A stretch of 64,000 nucleotides of DNA from Hyphomicrobiales bacterium. GTDB taxonomy: Bacteria; Pseudomonadota; Alphaproteobacteria; Rhizobiales; Rhizobiaceae. The notes beneath the pieces were generated by a model. That model saw only the letters and a program-made list of their open reading frames with translations. It made no database searches and was not told the origin of the DNA. Within the stretch, counting starts at the first letter, position 1; each line of letters opens with the position of its first letter. A program made the translations under genes and the position numbers. The stretch lies in NCBI GenBank assembly GCA_900473045.1, contig UCKS01000048.1, forward strand, positions 1 to 64,000, written 5' to 3'. Positions 26,303 to 35,335 of the stretch are shown here, in pieces.

Positions 26303-27783
26303 TCGTACTGTTCCCGATACTTGCGCACGATATAGAGTGCATAGATGTTGAGGCAGAGCGTGATGGCAAACAGGGTGATGCCGAGAGCGAACGCCACCAG
26401 TGTCTGCGGCGAGTTGAACTCAAGGTCGCCCGTCAGCTGATTGACGATCTTGACGGTAACCGTGGTCATCGCCTCGAACGGATTGAGCTGCATGCGGGCA
26501 GCAACACCGGCGGCCAGCACCACAATCATGGTTTCACCAACAGCCCGCGATGCCGTCAGTAGCAAAGCACCGACGATACCCGGAAGTGCCGCGGGCAGGA
26601 TGACGCGCTTGATGGTCTCGGAGCGCGTGGCACCAAGGCCGAGCGAACCGTCGCGCAGCGAACGCGGCACCTGCGTGATGATATCGTCCGACAGGGAGGA
26701 GACGAACGGGATCAGCATGATGCCCATGACGAGACCGGCAGTAAGCACACTCTGCGCCTGGATGAAGTTGACATAGTTTCCGGTGACCAGGCCGTTCAGC
26801 TGCGCGGAGATATCGCGCAGGAAAGGCCCGACCGTCACCAGTGCGAAGAAGCCGTAGACGATGGTCGGAATGCCGGCGAGAATTTCGAGCAGCGGCTTGG
26901 CAATGCCACGCACGACGGGCCTTGCATATTCGGCCATGTAGATGGCGGCGAACAGGCCGACCGGCACGGCAAAAAGCATGGCGACGAAAGCGATGTAGAG
27001 CGTGCCGGCGAGAAGCGGCAGGAGACCGAACTGGCCTTCCGTGCCACCGCTACCGGCAGCCGAAAAGCGCGGATCCCAGACCGTACCGAAGAAGAACGCG
27101 CTCGGGGAGACAGACTGGAAGAAGCGGATCGCCTCCGACAACATCGAGCCGACGATACCGACCGTTGTCAGGATGGCGATGGAAGAGGCGAGCAACAATG
27201 TGCCGAGCATGACGCGCTCGACGCGGTTTCTGGCCCGGAACGGCGCACTGATACCGCGAATGGCAAAGACAGCGCCGGCAATCGCGATGATCAGCACGAC
27301 GGCACTCATCACCCAACGGCTGCTATCTCTCAGCGAATTGTAGTGCTGCGCGGCTTCGACCATATAGGGCTCACCGGCATTTGCCATCGGCACGCCCTTG
27401 GCAGCCAAAGCATCCCGAAGACTGCTGGAGCCGCTGGTGACCGCCGTAAGCTCATCGCTGTTCAGCCGCTTCAGGCCGTTGGCGACCTGCATGACCTGAC
27501 CAAGCATCAGCTCGGTGGTCGCACTGCCCTGGCTGTGCACCGATTCCGGCAATGCAGATCGAACGGAATTTTCAATGAAGAACGGGCTGGCGAGAAGCCA
27601 CAGCGCAAGAACGAACGCCGCTGGCAGAACAGCCCAGATGGCGACGTAGACGCCGTGATAGCCCGGAAGAGAATGCAGCACGGACAGCTTGCCTTTGGAG
27701 CTGGCCATCGCCCGTGCGCGTCCGGCAAAATACGCCGCAAGGCCAACGATCAAAATGATCAAAAGAATAAGAGAAGTGCTCAT
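26299..27783 (-). CDS. pstC: phosphate ABC transporter permease PstC
   Basis: A 494-residue permease, again longer than the enteric ~320. Two N-terminal helices (about 3-17 and 45-65) frame an extra periplasmic part, then the core follows with GIPTIVYGFFALVTVGP and the EAA loop SLGLGATRSETIKRVILPAALPG. The start is the ATG at 27783, preceded by GGGGGGA; upstream in-frame codons to 27855 cross the intercistronic hairpin. The gene overlaps pstA by four bases. Confidence 0.95.
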   Translation of the reverse strand: MSTSLILLIILIVGLAAYFAGRARAMASSKGKLSVLHSLPGYHGVYVAIWAVLPAAFVLALWLLASPFFIENSVRSALPESVHSQGSATTELMLGQVMQVANGLKRLNSDELTAVTSGSSSLRDALAAKGVPMANAGEPYMVEAAQHYNSLRDSSRWVMSAVVLIIAIAGAVFAIRGISAPFRARNRVERVMLGTLLLASSIAILTTVGIVGSMLSEAIRFFQSVSPSAFFFGTVWDPRFSAAGSGGTEGQFGLLPLLAGTLYIAFVAMLFAVPVGLFAAIYMAEYARPVVRGIAKPLLEILAGIPTIVYGFFALVTVGPFLRDISAQLNGLVTGNYVNFIQAQSVLTAGLVMGIMLIPFVSSLSDDIITQVPRSLRDGSLGLGATRSETIKRVILPAALPGIVGALLLTASRAVGETMIVVLAAGVAARMQLNPFEAMTTVTVKIVNQLTGDLEFNSPQTLVAFALGITLFAITLCLNIYALYIVRKYREQYE

Positions 27784-27843
27784 CGATATGTCCCCCCGGC
27801 TTGTCAATCCGCGACAGCCGGCAAATCCGCATACTCGGGATGT

Positions 27844-27869
27844 CCGGCACGGCAAAGCTGCCGTGCCGG
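27844..27869 (-). promoter_or_regulatory. perfect hairpin between pstS and pstC
   Basis: An 11-bp perfect GC-rich stem (27844-27854 with 27859-27869) and a four-base loop, 14 bases after the pstS stop. No U-tract follows. Such structures commonly protect the 3' end of binding-protein mRNA so that PstS is made in excess over the permease (family knowledge applied by inference). Confidence 0.7.
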
Positions 27870-27882
27870 CTTTTGCACTAAA

Positions 27883-28917
27883 TTAGAGCATGTTGCCGTC
27901 GGTGAAGGCCTTGCGGTCAGCTTCGCGCTCGGCATCCGGAGCCGGAACGAGACCGTAGGCGGCCAGCGGGCTGTCCGGGCCGACCATCTGGTCGTCGAGG
28001 AAGAATTCAACATATTCCTTCAGGCCCGGGATAACGCCGAGGTGAGCCTTCTTGACGTAGAAGAACAGCGGACGCGAAACCGGATATTCGCCCGAAGCGA
28101 TCGTTTCGCCCGACGGAACGATGCCGCTGACGGTCGCAACCTTCAGCTTGTCAGCGTTGTTTTCATAGAAGGACAGGCCGAAAACGCCGATACCGTTCTT
28201 GTTGGAAGCGATACGAGCGAGGGTTTCGGTGTAGTCGCCGTCGATGTCGATCGCCAGACCGTCCTTACGAACTGCGATGCACTTCTTGGCGGCTTCCTTT
28301 TCGTCGGCAACGAGGCCCTTGATGGCAACGTCAGCGCCGGTGTCCTTGCAGCCGTGAGCCAGCATCTTCTCGTCGAAAACTTCGCGCGTACCGTGCTTTT
28401 CGCCCGGGATGTAAGCGGCAATTTCGACGTCCGGCAGGTCCTTGTTGACTTCCGACCACTTCTTGTAAGGGTTGGCAACGAGCTTGCCGTCGATGACGAG
28501 TTCAGCAGCGAGAGCGAGGTAGATGTCCTTCGGCTCAAGCTTCAGGTCAGCATTGCTGCTGTCCGTTGCGAAGACGATGCCGTCATAGCCGATCTTGACT
28601 TCCTGGACTTCGGTAACGCCGGCTGCCTTGCAGGTTTCCAGCTCGCTGTCCTTGATCTTGCGCGATGCGTTGGCGATATCGATCGTGTCTGGGCCAACGC
28701 CCTTGCAGAATTCCTTCAGGCCGGCACCGGTGCCGCCGGATTCAACAACCGGGGTCTTGAAGTCAGGGAAGGTTTCGCCGAACGTTTCAGCAACAATCTT
28801 TGCATAAGGCAGAACCGTCGAGGAGCCGGCAACCTGGATCTGGTCGCGAGCAATGGCAACGCCTGCAAAAGCGGCGGATGCAACCAGGGCTGCAACAGTA
28901 AGTTTCAAGGACTTCAT
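27883..28917 (-). CDS. pstS: phosphate-binding periplasmic protein PstS
   Basis: A 344-residue periplasmic protein with a signal peptide (about 1-24, ending FAGVAIA). Phosphate-site motifs are present: AGSSTVLPYA (site 1), SGGTGAGLKEFC, and KHGTREVFDEKML. Its length is typical of alphaproteobacterial PstS. The start is the ATG at 28917; 14 further upstream codons are open but polar. It follows phoR by about 190 bases that hold a candidate Pho box, so it can be transcribed from its own PhoB-dependent promoter. Confidence 0.96.
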   Translation of the reverse strand: MKSLKLTVAALVASAAFAGVAIARDQIQVAGSSTVLPYAKIVAETFGETFPDFKTPVVESGGTGAGLKEFCKGVGPDTIDIANASRKIKDSELETCKAAGVTEVQEVKIGYDGIVFATDSSNADLKLEPKDIYLALAAELVIDGKLVANPYKKWSEVNKDLPDVEIAAYIPGEKHGTREVFDEKMLAHGCKDTGADVAIKGLVADEKEAAKKCIAVRKDGLAIDIDGDYTETLARIASNKNGIGVFGLSFYENNADKLKVATVSGIVPSGETIASGEYPVSRPLFFYVKKAHLGVIPGLKEYVEFFLDDQMVGPDSPLAAYGLVPAPDAEREADRKAFTDGNML

Positions 28918-29021
28918 CAGAATACTCCCATAATGGGCTTGTGTGGGTGCGCTTTTCACCAGCGCTCGCTTTCGCCGTGTCGATCGGCCGCCCTAGTTAG
29001 CGCCCGATGCCCACACCTTTT

Positions 29022-29050
29022 ATGTCAACTTGACGAAACATTTGTGACAG
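29022..29050 (-). promoter_or_regulatory. candidate Pho box upstream of pstS
   Basis: On the minus strand three seven-base units repeat every 11 bases: CTGTCAC (29050-29044), GTTTCGT (29039-29033) and TTGACAT (29028-29022), each followed by four A/T-rich bases. The PhoB consensus is CTGTCAT with 11-base periodicity. The units match 6, 4 and 5 of 7 positions. The location, some 105 bases before the pstS start, fits. Confidence 0.6.
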
Positions 29051-29111
29051 ACCAACAGCCTGAAATAATTCACTATTTTTCAAAAATGACATTTCAGGAG
29101 ACAGGTTTGTG

Positions 29112-30353
29112 TCAAAACCTCACGGTAAAGACCGTGCCCTTGCCGACTTCGGACTGAACAAGCAGTCTGGCGCGATGCCGGGTGAGGATGTGCTTGACGA
29201 TGGCAAGCCCAAGGCCCGTGCCTTTTTTCGACCGGCTGGCCTCGACATTAACCCGGTAGAATCGTTCGGTAATACGCGGAACATGCTCGGCCGGAATGCC
29301 AGGCCCGTGGTCGCGAACGGACACTTCCGCCGGCGTGCCACCACCACCGGAGAGCGTGACCTCGACTTTTTTACCTTCCTGGCCGTATTTGCAGGCGTTT
29401 TCGATCAGGTTTTCGAAAACCTCCGTCAACTCGTCGCGGTCACCTTGCACGATCACAGGCTCGTCCGGCACGATCAGCGAAATCTCGACACCCACATCCT
29501 CGGCAAGTGGCGCCAGCGCATCACGGACATGGCCCAGCAGCGGCGCCAGATTGATCGCCTCATCCGGCGCGATATGGGATTTGAGCTCCAATCGCGACAA
29601 GGACAGGAGATCATCGACCAGCCGGCTCATCCGGGTCGCCTGCTCGTGCATGATGCCGAGAAACTTTTCGTGCGCTTTCTGGTCGTTGCGGGCCGGGCCC
29701 TGCAGCGTTTCGATAAAACCGCGCAAGGAGGCCAGTGGTGTTCTCAGCTCATGGCTGGCATTGGCGACGAAATCCGAGCGCATCCGGTCTATGCGGCGCG
29801 CCTGCGAGATATCGCGGTAGGACAGGATATAGAGCCGCTCGCCGGTCTTTTGACCGATCTCGGCCGGTGCCACCCGAACGATATAGACCGCCTCGGACGG
29901 CAGCCGTTCCGAATGTTCGATCTGGTTGACCTTGCCGGTGACGATGGTCTCCCGAACCATATCGAGGATGCCGGGCGAACGGACCCGGGCCGACAGATCG
30001 GTGTTCGGCGGGATGGTACCAAACGCTTTTTCCGCTGCCTGGTTCTGCAGCAGGACCGTTTCATCCGGGGCAACCACCAAAATCGGCGTGTCGAGCGCAT
30101 TGAGCCCCGCCGCGAGCATGTCGAGATCGGTGTCTTCCACCACAGATGGAGCAACGACCGGGACCGGCGGCTTGGGGTCGGCGGAACGATTGAACAGGAC
30201 GATCATCCAGACAAGCCAGAACAGCAGCACAGCTGCCGTATGGATACCAAAAACAACAAGACCTCCGGCGGCGGCAACGGAGAGGCCGATGATCCATATC
30301 TCCGACCTGGCCGTCGCCTTCAGTCGCTCCCAGATTTTTGCTGTATCTTCCAA
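29112..30353 (-). CDS. phoR: phosphate regulon sensor kinase PhoR
   Basis: A 413-residue membrane histidine kinase. Seen: two N-terminal helices (about 18-54) with almost no periplasmic loop, a PAS-like domain (about 80-185), the H-box with His201 in ANASHELRTPLASL, and an ATPase domain with N-box NLIENACKYG and G-boxes DHGPGIP and KGTGLGLAIVKHI. It phosphorylates PhoB under phosphate limitation. It is the promoter-proximal gene of the pho-pst unit, as is usual in rhizobia. Confidence 0.96.
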   Translation of the reverse strand: MEDTAKIWERLKATARSEIWIIGLSVAAAGGLVVFGIHTAAVLLFWLVWMIVLFNRSADPKPPVPVVAPSVVEDTDLDMLAAGLNALDTPILVVAPDETVLLQNQAAEKAFGTIPPNTDLSARVRSPGILDMVRETIVTGKVNQIEHSERLPSEAVYIVRVAPAEIGQKTGERLYILSYRDISQARRIDRMRSDFVANASHELRTPLASLRGFIETLQGPARNDQKAHEKFLGIMHEQATRMSRLVDDLLSLSRLELKSHIAPDEAINLAPLLGHVRDALAPLAEDVGVEISLIVPDEPVIVQGDRDELTEVFENLIENACKYGQEGKKVEVTLSGGGGTPAEVSVRDHGPGIPAEHVPRITERFYRVNVEASRSKKGTGLGLAIVKHILTRHRARLLVQSEVGKGTVFTVRF

Positions 30354-30500
30354 GATTGTCTCACGTGCACGGTACGATTGACCGGTAATAGCGGAGGTTC
30401 ATGACATGATTTTCACGGCATGCTTGAATTCGCAATGCAATTGTGGCCTCCTCCCGTGAAATCGGCGGCCGGCCGAACAATACATTCAGGAGGATACGTC

Positions 30501-31382
30501 ATGACGGATATTCAGGAAAACAAGCCGGTCGAACTGGTGATCAACGGCAAGGAGCGGGTTTTCGACATCGACAATCCGGACCTGCCGGGCTGGATCGACA
30601 AGCAGGCGCTGGCCTCGGGCGACTATCCCTATGACAAAAAGCTCGATGGCGACACTTACGACAAAATGCTGGAAAAGCTGCAGATCGAGCTCGTCAAGGT
30701 TCAGTTCTGGCTGCAGGCAACCGGCAAGCGGGTGATGGCAATCTTCGAAGGCCGCGATGCGGCAGGCAAAGGTGGCGTGATCCATGCCACGAATTCCTAC
30801 ATGAACCCGCGCTCCGCCCGCGTCGTCGCGCTGACCAAGCCCACCGAAACCGAAAGCGGCCAATGGTATTATCAGCGTTACGTCACGCACTTCCCGGCTG
30901 CGGGCGAATTCGTGATGTTCGACCGATCCTGGTACAACCGCGCCGGCGTCGAGCCGGTCATGGGCTTCTGCACGCCGGAACAGCACCAGCATTTTCTCAA
31001 GCAGACGCCACGGTTTGAAAAGCTGATCACCGGTGATGGGATTCATTTCTTCAAGTTCTGGCTGGATATCGGCCGCGAGATGCAGCTGAAGCGGTTTCAC
31101 GACCGGCGCCACGATCCGCTGAAAGTCTGGAAACTGTCACCGATGGACATCGCGGCGCTGACCAAATGGGACCTCTATTCCGACGCCCGCGACCAGATGC
31201 TCAAGCAGACCCATAGCCAGCACGCCCCCTGGACGGTGGTGCGCGCCAACGACAAGCGCCGCGCCCGGCTGGACCTTATCCGTCACATCCTCAAAACACT
31301 GGATTACGACGGCAAGGACAAGGCCGCGATCGGCGAGATCGACGACAAGATCCTCGGATCAGGCCCCGGTCTGGTGAAATAG
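30501..31382 (+). CDS. ppk2: polyphosphate kinase 2 family protein
   Basis: A 293-residue PPK2-family enzyme that transfers phosphate between polyphosphate and nucleotides. Seen: a Walker A loop GRDAAGKGG (84-92), Walker B with D141 in [12 protein letters not shown], and the lid region with [20 protein letters not shown]. It is the short single-domain type. The ATG at 30501 has CAGGAGGA upstream; the open frame before it is not conserved. It is divergent from phoR, which suggests a role in phosphate storage or recovery. Confidence 0.93.
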   Translation: MTDIQENKPVELVINGKERVFDIDNPDLPGWIDKQALASGDYPYDKKLDGDTYDKMLEKLQIELVKVQFWLQATGKRVMAIFEGRDAAGKGGVIHATNSYMNPRSARVVALTKPTETESGQWYYQRYVTHFPAAGEFVMFDRSWYNRAGVEPVMGFCTPEQHQHFLKQTPRFEKLITGDGIHFFKFWLDIGREMQLKRFHDRRHDPLKVWKLSPMDIAALTKWDLYSDARDQMLKQTHSQHAPWTVVRANDKRRARLDLIRHILKTLDYDGKDKAAIGEIDDKILGSGPGLVK

Positions 31383-31417
31383 CCGCCTGGAATATGGCCA
31401 GGCGGCGGTGCGTCCCG

Positions 31418-32557
31418 TCACTGGCCAGGAAGAATCCGGACAGCATAGATGCTGAGACTATTGCCGGCACCGGTCACGTCGCTGTTGATCAGGATACGTC
31501 CCGGCGAACTCGGCGCAAGACTGCGATCAAACGTCACCTTGAACAGCATGTCGTTCTTTTCCTCGTTCACCGTGAACCGGTGGCGGCCGCAATCGCCGAG
31601 CGAGGAAAAATCGCATTCGACGGAAAACTGCGTCTGCTTGCCGGTATCGGACTGGACACTGAGGGCGACGGTCGATGTCTTGCCGGAAATCTGCTCGAGC
31701 ACTGACGCTGGTATCGCGATCGACACGTTGCCGTCCGCGTCCGGCGTCGCCGACGTGATCCGCAGGCGCTGCCCGCGCTCGTCGCTGATGGGATCTACTG
31801 CGGCGCGGCTGCCCGCCTTGAGATTGCTTGCATCGGCAGGCGTGAAGACATCAACCCAGTCGCCGGAAAAGCCCGCTTGGGGGCCGAGTGTCTTCAGGCC
31901 GGCTGCGCCGTCGAAATCCTCCGATTGCACCGTCGAGGGCGGATTGGCGACGCTGGTATCGCGCTCCGCTGCGGTTTTCAAAAGTCCACTGGTTTCAACC
32001 CACCAGGCGCCCATTACGCCAGCAGCGACCAGGGTCGTCACAACCATGACGAAGGATAGAAAGCTGCCCCGCTTGCGCCGCCGGGGTTTCGCCGCCGCCA
32101 TTTCGGCCTTGGCTGATTTGCCGCGCTTGCCGGCAGCCGGCGCGATGGGTGGCGCTTCGACACCACGCGGCCCATCACGGCGCTCCGGACGCAATCCGGA
32201 AAGCCCGCCATCGACGACGGGGCTATCAGCCCGGTCGTCGATGCGCTCGGACGGCATGTGGATATCGTCATCAAGCTCCGCCGATGGAACCGGAGTATTG
32301 CTGGTCTCGTCGCGAACGGGTGGCGGCACCGATGCTGCGGCTTTCAGGCTGGCGCGTTCTTCCAGTTCGATCGCGTGGATCACCCCCTCGAGCCGGTGCC
32401 GCTGCTGGGCGACCACGTCGGGATCGTGCACATCCTGCTTTTTGAGGCCGGCCTCGAGCGCGTTGCGTGCCGATTGATAGATGCGCGCGCGCGTTTCGGA
32501 ATTCGCCCTCTCGGAGCGTTCCAGCGCCTGTCTGATAGCCGTTTCCAGTCCGCTCAC
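31418..32557 (-). CDS. conserved membrane-anchored hypothetical protein
   Basis: A 379-residue protein of unknown function. Seen: a charged N-terminal helical region (about 1-65) with coiled-coil character, an acidic Pro-rich linker, a basic stretch (KPRRRKRG, about 155-162), one membrane helix (about 163-185), and a C-terminal periplasmic beta-rich domain of about 180 residues with two Cys (ECDFSSLGDCGRH). The topology is cytoplasmic N-terminus, periplasmic C-terminus. I recognise no named family. It converges on ppk2. Confidence 0.65.
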   Translation of the reverse strand: MSGLETAIRQALERSERANSETRARIYQSARNALEAGLKKQDVHDPDVVAQQRHRLEGVIHAIELEERASLKAAASVPPPVRDETSNTPVPSAELDDDIHMPSERIDDRADSPVVDGGLSGLRPERRDGPRGVEAPPIAPAAGKRGKSAKAEMAAAKPRRRKRGSFLSFVMVVTTLVAAGVMGAWWVETSGLLKTAAERDTSVANPPSTVQSEDFDGAAGLKTLGPQAGFSGDWVDVFTPADASNLKAGSRAAVDPISDERGQRLRITSATPDADGNVSIAIPASVLEQISGKTSTVALSVQSDTGKQTQFSVECDFSSLGDCGRHRFTVNEEKNDMLFKVTFDRSLAPSSPGRILINSDVTGAGNSLSIYAVRILPGQ

Positions 32558-32929
32558 TCTTCGTCCTTCTTGGTGCAGGCATCAGCGATCTTGCAAGATA
32601 TATCACGCGCATCGAAACCTGAAGCGGCCGGATCACTGTCGCCCAGAGACCATGCACGACCGGCTATGGCCTTCGAACAATCCATTCTCACCGCCGCAGG
32701 ATCCTGACAAAACCCGGTACGCTTTTGAATGTGTTAACAATTGGGTAACGGTTGACGCTGCGATCTGCAAGCCTTGCGCGTCAAACGGCCCGTCTGCGCC
32801 GGGGAAAACCCGTCTGTTTTGGCAGAACCATCGTATCGGCCCTGACGAATCGGCCTTTGCAAAATTTAAAGCCGCTGCTAAAGTTCTTACGTTTACGGAA
32901 ACGTCAAAAACAAAAACCGGGAGTGAACC
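32558..32929. other. intergenic region without recognised features
   Basis: About 370 bases between divergent genes. It is AT-richer from about 32720. There is no convincing short gene, RNA or terminator. A weak CtrA-like site (32734-32749) was considered and not accepted. Promoters for both flanking genes presumably lie here. Confidence 0.5.
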
Positions 32930-33889
32930 TTGCCCTTGCCAGCCATTCTCAACGGCACGACGCGCCTGCCCGTCATCGCTGCGCCGCTCTTCATCATCTC
33001 GCATCCGGCCCTGACGCTGGCCCAGTGCAAAGCCGGTGTCGTCGGCTCGTTTCCGGCGCTGAATGCGCGGCCGGAAGCCCAGCTGGATGAATGGCTGGCC
33101 GAGATCACCGAGGAGCTTGCCACCTACAATTCCCGCAACCCCGGCAAACCGGCAGCCCCCTTCGCGGTCAACCAGATCGTCCATAAATCCAACAGGCGGC
33201 TCGAACACGACCTGATGCTCTGTGTCAAATACAAGGTCCCGATCGTCATTTCCTCGCTGGGTGCCGTGCCTGAGGTCAATGCCGCGATCCATTCCTACGG
33301 TGGCATCGTGCTGCATGACGTCATCAACAACCGCCATGCCAACTCCGCCATCCGCAAGGGCGCCGACGGACTGATTGCGGTTGCGACCGGCGCCGGTGGC
33401 CATGCGGGCACACTCTCGCCCTTCGCCCTTATTCAGGAGATCCGCACCTGGTTTGACGGGCCGCTGATGCTGTCCGGCGCAATATCGACCGGTGGCGCGG
33501 TTCTGGCGGCGCAGGCGATGGGGGCAGACATGGCCTATATCGGCTCGCCCTTCATCGCCACCACCGAGGCCCGCGCCAGCGATGCCTACAAGCAGATGAT
33601 CGTCGACAGCAGCGCCAGTGATATCGTCTATTCCAACGCCTTCACCGGCATCCACGGAAACTATCTCAAACCCTCGATCGTCGCCGCAGGCCTGGACCCG
33701 GATCACCTGCCGCAAGCCGATCCATCCAAGATGGATTTCGAGACGGCCACCACGGGTGCCAAGGCCTGGAAAGATATCTGGGGCTGCGGCCAGGGTATCG
33801 GCGCCGTCACAGACATCGTCCCCACCGCCAGCCTCGTCGATCGGCTGGCTGCGGAATATGCGGCGGCGAGACAAAGGCTGGCGCTTTGA
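32930..33889 (+). CDS. nitronate monooxygenase family flavoprotein
   Basis: A 319-residue FMN TIM-barrel enzyme of the 2-nitropropane dioxygenase/nitronate monooxygenase family, which oxidises nitroalkane anions. Seen: the N-terminal LPVIAAPLFIISHP, the central ADGLIAVATGAGGHAGTLSP with the conserved His, SGAISTGGAVLAAQAMGADMAYIGSPF (phosphate/FMN site, split here) and TEARASDAYKQM. It starts with TTG at 32930, with GGGAG six bases before. No ATG is near. Confidence 0.88.
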   Translation: MPLPAILNGTTRLPVIAAPLFIISHPALTLAQCKAGVVGSFPALNARPEAQLDEWLAEITEELATYNSRNPGKPAAPFAVNQIVHKSNRRLEHDLMLCVKYKVPIVISSLGAVPEVNAAIHSYGGIVLHDVINNRHANSAIRKGADGLIAVATGAGGHAGTLSPFALIQEIRTWFDGPLMLSGAISTGGAVLAAQAMGADMAYIGSPFIATTEARASDAYKQMIVDSSASDIVYSNAFTGIHGNYLKPSIVAAGLDPDHLPQADPSKMDFETATTGAKAWKDIWGCGQGIGAVTDIVPTASLVDRLAAEYAAARQRLAL

Positions 33890-34011
33890 AAGGCGCCCCT
33901 CCCCTTGCCCAAGCTTTTTTCCTGTTCTCAAAACTGATGGCTTGAAATCGCGTCCGTTTGCAGGTATCAGCCCCTCACACATCGTTTCGCAACCTTGCGG
34001 AACGCATGCTG

Positions 34012-34087
34012 GCCGCTTTAGCTCAGGTGGTAGAGCACATCATTCGTAATGATGGGGTCAGAGGTTCGAGTCCTCTAAGCGGCACCA
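34012..34087 (+). tRNA. tRNA-Thr (CGT anticodon)
   Basis: A 76-base cloverleaf with encoded CCA. Acceptor GCCGCTT pairs with AAGCGGC, D-arm GCTCAGGTGGTAGAGC, anticodon stem CATCA/TGATG with loop TTCGTAA giving anticodon CGT, and T-arm AGAGGTTCGAGTCCTCT. It decodes ACG. The DNA behind it holds only short orphan genes up to 35.3 kb. Confidence 0.97.
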
Positions 34088-34181
34088 TTTTCCTCTATAA
34101 GCATCACAAGCAAAGCTTTGCGAATCTCACTGGATTTCAAGCGTTAATCCTACCTTTCAAGGCATGACAAACGCACGCCGC

Positions 34182-34478
34182 TCAGTTGGGCAGCTGGTAA
34201 TAGGGGTCTTCCCTGTAGGTCGCACCGACGTAGCAATTTGTCCCGAAGCATCGAGGACTTCTGCGGTCGCCCGTTTGAACGTAGAAAACTTGCGGCCTGC
34301 CCCGATAGCTTACCCCTCGCCTGACGTCGTAGACGCGCCGCTCTATGACCACCCGCTCGCGATAGGCGGTGGGCACACGCGCATCGGTATAGAGGTATCC
34401 ACCGTCATCGACGCAACCCGACAGGATCGCGCTGGACACGCCAAGGGCACTGAGAATCATAACGAACGTGCGGCTCAT
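34182..34478 (-). CDS. small putative lipoprotein
   Basis: A 98-residue protein. Seen: a signal sequence (about 1-20) ending in the lipobox ILSGC, so it is probably lipidated at Cys21. The mature part is Tyr- and Arg-rich with two further Cys (RSPRCFGTNCYVG). The ATG at 34478 has AGGAGG seven bases before, a strong start; the open frame beyond it is discarded. No family is recognised. Its location would be the inner or outer membrane, periplasmic side. Confidence 0.7.
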   Translation of the reverse strand: MSRTFVMILSALGVSSAILSGCVDDGGYLYTDARVPTAYRERVVIERRVYDVRRGVSYRGRPQVFYVQTGDRRSPRCFGTNCYVGATYREDPYYQLPN

Positions 34479-34744
34479 GCTTCCTCCTGAAGGGAGAGAT
34501 GGCGTGATGTTGAAACAAGGCAAGTCCTTCTGTCCGGCTATTTTTTCAGATTTCCGGCCGATCTGCAAATCCAATGACCGCGCGCAGGCACGAAGCGTGA
34601 AAATCACGCAACAGGACTGTTCAAATCCTTAATCGAAGGTTAATGCGGGGGAGCACCACACCGGGATGTTCAAGCCCGGCGCAAGCGACGCAGCCTATCC
34701 TGCCCTCACCTCCGGCATGATGCCGGGCAGCAGAGGACAATGAT

Positions 34745-34906
34745 ATGTCGAACATCATCGAATATTCCAGCGAACCCAGCGACGCAGCCATCGCCCTTTT
34801 TCTGCAGGATGAGAATGGCGACAAGCTGACCGATATTCTGGTGGACGCTCTCGACGAGGCCTTCCGGATTTTGAGCGATGAACTGGTTTCGGGGGCGCTC
34901 AACTAG
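34745..34906 (+). CDS. 53-residue acidic small protein
   Basis: A short gene coding for a 53-residue acidic, probably helical protein that begins MSNIIEYSSEPSDAA and ends SGALN, with two LxDxLxxAF-like amphipathic stretches. AGAGGA lies seven bases before the ATG. The amino-acid composition is protein-like and the opposite strand frames look random. Function is unknown. Confidence 0.5.
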   Translation: MSNIIEYSSEPSDAAIALFLQDENGDKLTDILVDALDEAFRILSDELVSGALN

Positions 34907-34944
34907 CCTTTCGGGCCCAACCCGGCTTTTCAAAGCCCGACTGA

Positions 34945-34972
34945 CTTACGGATGTCTTACGTCATCCGTAAG
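34945..34972. repeat. perfect 10-bp inverted repeat
   Basis: CTTACGGATG (34945-34954) and its exact reverse complement (34963-34972), separated by eight bases that themselves repeat CTTACG. No T-run follows. It lies 38 bases after the 53-residue gene and could be an mRNA 3' structure or a protein-binding site. Confidence 0.6.
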
Positions 34973-35107
34973 ATGCCCCCCTGGTACGCATCGCATTCGC
35001 GATCGCCACTCCTCATGCGAACATGGTTAATTTTTAACTATTTTTCGGCTATGAGCGGAACGGTTCAGCGGATCAGCCGTTGATGTGAAAACCCGGGAGG
35101 ACCCTCG

Positions 35108-35296
35108 ATGATCTTCAACCTGCTCAAGGGCAAGCGCGACCAATCGGCAGACACCGGCACCTATGCCGATGGTGCTTTTGAATTGACGGCATACGAGATC
35201 AAGCCCGAACCGCGCCGCCTTCGCGGCCATATGGCGCATCAGCGCGACTATGGCAGCGACCGGACGATCGCCCCGATCCCCGCCGGATGTGCCTGA
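35108..35296 (+). CDS. 62-residue hypothetical protein
   Basis: A short protein, MIFNLLKGKRDQSAD at the N-terminus, then AYEIKPEPRRLRG and a polar C-terminus. GGGAGG lies eight bases before the ATG, which supports translation. There is no signal peptide and no known domain. It lies between the orphan small genes behind tRNA-Thr and the ureidoglycine hydrolase gene, on the opposite strand from the latter. Confidence 0.55.
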   Translation: MIFNLLKGKRDQSADTGTYADGAFELTAYEIKPEPRRLRGHMAHQRDYGSDRTIAPIPAGCA

Positions 35297-35335
35297 GGTT
35301 TTTCCAGCAGGGACGATTTATGATGACCCGGCCGC

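Noticed and set aside
32734-32749. CtrA-like site TTAA-N7-GTAAC upstream of nitronate monooxygenase
   Set aside because: One-mismatch sites of this kind are expected many times in 64 kb, and the neighbouring gene has no cell-cycle link.
32633-33982. A 449-codon minus-strand frame over the nitronate monooxygenase gene
   Set aside because: It is a shadow of the plus-strand gene. The Asp/Gly/Arg-rich composition is typical of antisense frames in GC-rich DNA.
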